The position numbers and the translations under genes were made by a program. From NCBI RefSeq assembly GCF_014805625.2, contig NW_023998414.1, positions 13,564,525 to 13,628,524 of the forward strand: a DNA stretch of 64,000 nucleotides. Direction: 5' to 3'. Of this stretch, positions 58,523-64,000 are shown in pieces. This stretch comes from Glossina fuscipes. Taxonomy: Eukaryota; Arthropoda; Insecta; Diptera; Glossinidae. The notes below the pieces were generated by a model that did no database searches, had not been told where the DNA came from, and saw nothing but the letters and a program-made list of their open reading frames with translations. Each line of letters begins with the position of its first letter. The stretch's first letter is position 1.

Positions 58523-60976
58523 GATTAATCACTTCGCGGATACGACCGTAATACATGTAACACGATGGCGATCACAAAGGCATGGGAGAAGAGAAAGGGT
58601 TAGGCAGTAGCTGTAAGCTAGTAGGCGTCTACTCAACCGATAAATGTTATCCCTTTACCGACTAAGCACATACTATAACTACGACTAAGTAAGATTAAAA
58701 CCATACTGAGATTTGATTCCCCAAAAACAATGACTTAATAGTTGTGAAAAGATTGCAAATAGAGTTAGGGCCAAAGTTTCCGTCCAATATGTGGTAGAAG
58801 GGAAGAGTTCAAGTTGTTCAGATTAAAGGATTTGCTAATTATTGATATGACTTCAACCGACGACGCACAATCACAGACCCAAAATTCAATTTCCAAATGA
58901 TAACTTCCAAGCCCAACGCAGCCGAATATTGTACGGGAGTAAGAAAGAAAGAGATCGATACAAAATAATTAATGTAAAATTAAACATGTAAAGCTTTTAT
59001 TAATTTTAGTATAAAAAATCATTTAATTCCCGCACAGGCACTTACTTGTCTTTCCACTTGTAATTAATTACAAGCAAGCGAAGTATGGTTACCTTGGAAT
59101 GAATTATAAGTGCCCGCGTTGTTAAATAAATACATTGCAATTGTAAAGATTTATTTTTTTTATTTTTTTAATTTCGGCCGGGTCATTACAAACGAACGCC
59201 ACAACAATCGAGAAATGAAGGCGCACTAGATCTTCTTTACTAATTGTGAGATATGCGCTAGAGGTCGCATAACGTACACATTGTCTCGATAAGACAAGCA
59301 AGACAAAAAGAGTTTCGAAATGAATTAAACACTGTCCATGTGTCCACTATTCTGTCTAACGTCGGCGATCGTAACATTATTCATGGTTGAAAAAATGTAG
59401 ATAGAAACTGAAAAGTTATCAATTATTATTTTCTAGATGATGTCAATAGGGATTGCTTAAAGATGAAGTAAATGTTCGTACAATCGGCATAGAAACTATA
59501 ATCAGTACATATATATGGTCTGAAATCCGATATAAGCGTTTAAATGCCTTTAAAAATGCATCGAAAAAGAGGAAAGTGATTTATTTGCAAACTCACTTAC
59601 AATAAACAATAAACTGTAACCTGCAAGCATTAGTCGATGTCGATCGAACGCTTGCTACAAATATTTTCAAGGCTCAGTTAATATCTCAGTAGAGAAGTAA
59701 GCCTAAGTCAAACTTACCTCAAATAAATTATATTGCAATACTAGTGCATTGCCACGAATCACAAGATGGCAGCTATCAAATAATCACACTGAGGTCACTA
59801 TCTTTTTCTCCATTGGCTGACTTGGTGCCAAATTTCAGCTCAGCTCATAAGTTCTAATTTGTGTGATATCAAGTTATTAATAATTTATATTGTTTTGTAT
59901 GCCCTTGCATATATATACGTATGTATCTAAGCAGTTTAAATTAATTTTCATGCTTGCACTACGGAGGCCAGAATCACCATATAATACCGTTTAGTAAATT
60001 TTTACCTTTAGTTCGGACAAGTTCAACAAAACTTATAATCGTGAAATCGAGAAATGACTTACCTTAATTGTGATCTGCTGATGTACGAACGGATTAACGT
60101 GCTGGTCTAAATCGGTGCAACGGTCAAAAGTATTCAATTTTTGTAACTCGGAAAATAGCAAAAATTATTAGAAAGTTTAACGGCCCTATGAGTATGACCG
60201 AATCGATTTAAGATTTAAGGTTAATTCAAGTGCTTAATATCGTTCATAGGACTTTAGAGCCGTACTATAAACGAATACACATAATTAGTAAATAGTTTTT
60301 CTGCTTATAATGATGGGCGTAATAAGTAAATACAATGATGCATTTTTCTTATCTCAAGAGCATTTTAATTAGAACAAAAAAAAAAAAAGGACGAATAACA
60401 ACTTTTCTTATGAAATCTGTGAATACATACAAGATATTGATCAATAAGTTCCGGAATTGCCATATAGATGCTATCTTTAACAAAAAAAAAAAAAAACAAA
60501 AAAAAAAAATCGATATTTTCTTTAGAAAATGCTGAATCTTAGATGACGTCTGTCAAACTTTCATACCAATGTTCATCATTTGTTTCTGAGTTACTACAAT
60601 ACTGCATACAAAAATGTAAATAGCGTTTATCGAGTATACAGTAGATTTTGAAGTGCACACATACCATCATACAATCTTAGTCTTGACTTGAAACGTTTGA
60701 ATACCAGGGAAATGAAGACATTGATGTGTTATTGACAAGAAAAGCTCCATCTACTCCATCCAGAACAATTCCCATATTCGAATTCCGGCGACTAGCATCT
60801 CTTTCCAGATTGTCTGTGAAAAAGATTGGCTTGAAATTGTGAGGTGATTCCAGCAACCAAAATATATATTATATGCGGGTCTTGATAATTCATTCTATAA
60901 GAGAGCGCATTGCTTGTATCAGATTTGACAGATGGACTCTGAGTTGGTGAATAAAGTTAAATTTTCCAAAAGAAAA

Positions 60977-60984
<8 letters not shown>

Positions 60985-61020
<36 letters not shown>
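60985..61020. repeat. (AT)18 microsatellite after poly-A
   Basis: Follows an A13 run at 60972-60984. Confidence 0.96.
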
Positions 61021-61023
<3 letters not shown>

Positions 61024-61416
61024 TTTATTTTACCTAGTTCCAGGACTTATTGATCGATATATTACACATACTTATCTGCAAATGCCTGCACTGACATCAT
61101 TATCAGATGCTCTTACTTAAGTTATTCAGTATAATTACTCTTCTAGAATAAGTTTTAGAGAAGTCAGGTTCAATCTAACAAGTAGTACATTAGACTTGTG
61201 CACGTTTCTTCAATTAGTGATAACTTTTTGCCTATTCTACTCCATTCCGCTTTATCACCCTAACTTTTTAGTATAAATTCTCGTAATAAGGAAAAAAAAT
61301 TTTTATGTTTTCGTTTTATTTAAGATTTTTTTTTTCTTTTTTTTTTTTCTTCTTCTTTCTTTTTTCTATATAAAAGTTCTTCTTATTTTTCTTGCCTTTA
61401 CATAAGACAAACTTAC

Positions 61417-61534
61417 CATCCACTTATTCCAACACCGTTTCACTAATTACAAATGTTAAGGTTTTCATCTCAGAGCTCTCTTCTTTAATTTCTTTTCCGT
61501 TTGCATTCATATTTCCTCATTTGAAATTTTCCAG
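61417..61534 (-). other. Candidate exon, 118 nt
   Basis: On the minus strand an acceptor AATTAAACTATTTCAG|CTGG ends at 61535, and a strong donor GGATG|GTAAGTTTG begins at 61416. No frame is open right through. It contains a 28-codon ORF reading MNANGKEIKEESSEMKTLTF then VISETVLE and a stop, which would suit a 5' UTR exon with a short upstream ORF. Splice sites are seen; use is inferred. No family is recognised. Confidence 0.25.
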
Positions 61535-62299
61535 CTGAAATAGTTTAATTAAAATTTAAACATTTTGAAAAAAGGATTCTATCCTCACTTTATTATCATT
61601 TCCTTTCTTAATTTTTTTTATTTATTTATTTTATTTTTTTTTTTTTTGTTGTTTTTTTTTTTTTTTTTTCTTTTTTTGTTTTTGTTGTCAACTTTATTGC
61701 AACTAAATAGCGGAAGCTGTGTCTTTATGGTTGTATTATAAGTGAACATTAAAAAGTTACTGTAATATTTTTATCATTGAATTGAAATCCTTTTACCTGG
61801 AGATTAAATGTGCAACTCCAAAATGAACAAATTACAAAAGGCACTTTATATATAACCATATTATATATAAGAAATACCAAAGAATCTCACTTGCCTTTTC
61901 GTTTCGCATCTGTATGAATCGATGCTATGGAAATATAATACATTTTTGAGCAGATCAACATTGAGAATGAATATTGCTTACGCAAAACAATATTATAAAG
62001 TATCCTTTCATGATATGTTTGCGAAAATATTATACATATATGACATTTCTAAAACAAAATAATCGGTAAAGGATCAAGCCATCATCCCCACTTGCAAAAT
62101 CTAAACCCAATTGCAAATGTGTTCAGCGAAGTGATTCATGGAAAGTGAGAAATTTTTACTGCATAGCAAAAAACACAAATACAAAGAGTTTTCTCCTTTT
62201 GTTTGCATTTCAAAAGGAAAAGAAAACCAGACAGAGTGACGTAGGCAAATAGTAGCTGTTCACCGTTTAAATATAGGTAAGAAACCACTGTATATTTTT
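61535..62299. other. AT-rich non-coding, T-rich on plus strand
   Basis: Long T-rich stretches at 61611-61690. Nothing was recognised. Confidence 0.5.
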
Positions 62300-62351
62300 T
62301 AGCAGAAAAAAAATTGTTTTTTTTTTTTTAAATTGACTTTGACCGCTTTAG

Positions 62352-62585
62352 AATATGTGAAAAAGAATTCGTCACTTGTAACATATTTTTCCCGTGAAAT
62401 GTCGAACTTTTTGCTAAGCGATCCAAGAAAAGTACCTTTGTCTAATAAATACCTTTTGAGAAATGGCAGACTAATATCTTGTCTGACGATTGCCAACTTC
62501 TCTAATGTGCTAACAGATGTCCCTAGCGAGATTCTAAGTCCGCACTTCGAAAACTCTAGGCCATATGGAAGAAAATCGGTTATAG
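62352..62585 (+). other. Candidate exon, 234 nt, symmetric phase
   Basis: Acceptor-like TTTTTTTTTTAAATTGACTT...CCGCTTTAG ends at 62351, and donor-like ATAG|GTATAA starts at 62586. The plus frame is open throughout, with residues such as VTYFSREMSNFLLSDPRKV, then NGRLISCLTIANFSNVLTD and VPSEILSPHFENSRPYGRKS. The length is 78 codons exactly, so it could be skipped without a frameshift. The minus strand is also open over most of the same span (FLKRYLLDKGTFLGSLSKKF), so strand is uncertain. I recognise no family on either strand. Confidence 0.25.
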
Positions 62586-62814
62586 GTATAAAAAAGTTTT
62601 TTTTTTAATAACTAAAATCATCAAAATATTCTTAAATATATAATAAAGTATTCTTAATAACTCTTGAAATGTGCGGCCAAACGTTGTTATACAAGAGGAT
62701 GACTTTGTGTATGTTACCCGACATTTTTACAACAATACATAGTTCAACTTGTTCAATTGACATTGGTAGACATATGCATTGACAGTTTCACTTGGTTTTA
62801 ACACCTCGTAATGC

Positions 62815-63247
62815 ATTATATTAACCCATTATGATGGTCGCAGTAGATTTATTTCCCAACACTGGTCATAACAGTCTACAGAAAACTCTTCTTTTATTGC
62901 CTGGTAACCGTGATAATGAAACCGCTGGAAATCGCATGTTCAGTCAATTCGTGGGGAGCCATTTTTCCTCCTTTTGAATCAATTGATTTATCAACTGCTT
63001 AGTTGTTCGAGGGTTTTCTTGAGGGTTTGAGCTGGATATTCGTCCCATAAATTTTGCAATTCATTGTCTTTGACCTTTTTTAGGCTTCAAAGGCGTACTT
63101 TACCGTTGACATCAAACAGCTGAAGCCAAAACTGATAATTGGGATATCTTCGAGCACCATCACTCTAAGCTTCTTTAAAGAAAAGTGTTTGAGGGCAGCA
63201 GATTTCTTCAAGTCAAACAACAAAATATGTAAGTTGAAGCTTCCCAT
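62815..63247 (-). mobile_element. Mariner transposase N-terminal relic
   Basis: A start-like ATG at 63247-63245 is followed, over several frameshifts, by mariner landmarks. KKSAA lies at about 63197-63211, then FGF..CLM with FDVNGKV at about 63094-63114. KPKKVKDNELQNLWDEYPAQ and TQEKTLEQL come next. MAPHELTEHAIS at about 62927-62962 matches WVPHELTE of the family. KKSFL...VMTSVGK.IYCDHHNG at about 62817-62893 matches KKSFLxxIVTxDEKWIYYDN. In the last block the first catalytic aspartate position (DEKW) reads GK. Stops and frame changes are frequent. The C-terminal half and both terminal repeats are absent. Confidence 0.85.
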
Positions 63248-63249
63248 GA

Positions 63250-64000
63250 TTAACATATGTATACACTGAACACCTCAATAATAGTAACTGTGAAAACTGT
63301 GGTTTCATGTAGAGAAAGGTCGAAATTATCGAATCTAATCGTTGTGTACATTGGTACTTCACATTAGTGTATCATTTTCATCAATAGATGTCGCTGATCG
63401 TGCAAACAATGCAAACACTAAAGCAGAAATGTCTTCTTAGCAAGCGAACTTAATGTTGATTGTGTTAATTGCACCTCCTTCTTTCCTTCCTTCCTTACTT
63501 CCTTACTTCCTTCCTTCCTTCATAGTTGATGAAGATTAGATAAGCGCGTGTGTATACGGTTTGTATTTATGCTGAAATGGTGTGCAGTGAACCAAAACTA
63601 TCGCTAATTGCATTCCTCATAATGTTGGTTATTTTTCCAAAATTTCTATTAGCCCTTGCAACACATGTCTAGTTAAATGTCTATGTATTGCGTTTTTTCC
63701 AAATACAAAAACAATGAAACAAACAACAAAATTTTAAACTAAATAAATATTTAGCAGCTGTACAAGTAAACATTCTATTTGGTTTTCCTTTCTCTTTTTG
63801 TTTTTTTTTTTTTGTTTTTTTCTATTCATTCATTTTTTTTTTTTTTTGTTTCTTCTTTTTTTTTCAAATTTTAATTTTATTGAATATTTGCATTGTATTT
63901 AATTTGCGGGTTTCTGACCGCAAAAGGACTCTAATACAGTACAGATCCATTAGACTATAGAGTACTTAATTAAAAGTGTTAAAACAATATTTGGTCTACA
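63250..64000. other. Non-coding to window end
   Basis: Includes the CTTC tract at 63476-63521 and T-rich runs at 63800-63865. No gene was recognised. Confidence 0.5.
63476..63521. repeat. (CTTC)n microsatellite
   Basis: CTTC units with two CTTA interruptions. Confidence 0.95.

Larger units (their letters stand above)
56990..61410. other. AT-rich non-coding, microsatellite-dense
   Basis: Apart from the microsatellites listed, no element was recognised. Patches at 58540-58920 and 60690-60930 are less AT-rich but their frames are broken and match nothing I know. Confidence 0.5.

Noticed and set aside
1..64000. Bacterial, symbiont or viral insertions, CRISPR arrays, defence islands
   Set aside because: No long ORFs, operon-like spacing, direct-repeat/spacer pattern or viral protein motif was seen on either strand.

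Overview
The window looks like non-coding DNA from a fly (order Diptera). It is strongly AT-rich and crowded with (TA)n tracts, and it carries decayed mariner and LINE protein fragments of kinds common in flies. It also holds many copies of a dispersed repeat whose layout recalls the Drosophila INE-1/DINE-type repeats. A higher (brachyceran) fly such as a tsetse, another calyptrate or a tephritid fits best, but the sequence alone does not fix the genus. No intact protein-coding gene, rRNA, functional tRNA, CRISPR array or operon is visible. A 100-base run of N at 16876-16975 shows this is a draft assembly. The likeliest setting is a very long intron or a gene-poor intergenic region.

Layout. 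At 2500-3192 lies the 3' end of a dead LINE with an AAAT-rich tail. At 3800-4388 is an internally deleted mariner-type transposase. A cluster of dispersed repeats follows at 4400-7755, including two inverted copies of one family. From 7.8 to 26 kb the DNA is mostly AT-rich and non-coding, with scattered repeat copies, many microsatellites and one strong micro-exon candidate at 15168-15193. From 26 to 35 kb are further repeat copies and a tRNA-like relic. At 36.0-36.6 kb a mariner C-terminus abuts a LINE reverse-transcriptase fragment, both on the minus strand. A degenerate purine-rich satellite fills about 37.9-38.6 kb. From 41 to 52 kb are repeat copies, a mariner terminal repeat and several unassigned coding-like scraps. 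The last 10 kb hold microsatellites, two candidate exons and a third mariner transposase relic at 62815-63247.

The commonest non-microsatellite component is a dispersed repeat I call R1: about fourteen full or partial copies, full length about 300-370 bp. Its 5' end resembles ACAAGTAAGAAC. Inside are a GGACGGACGGAC tract and a GATTCAGAA/TTCTGAATC hairpin, and the 3' end is a TATACCC...GGGTATA palindrome. A longer relative, R2 (about 600-770 bp), shares the same kind of 5' end. None of the genes or relics works together as a system, and I found no undescribed functional system. The items most worth a second look are the micro-exon, the R1/R2 family and the recursive-splice-like motifs.
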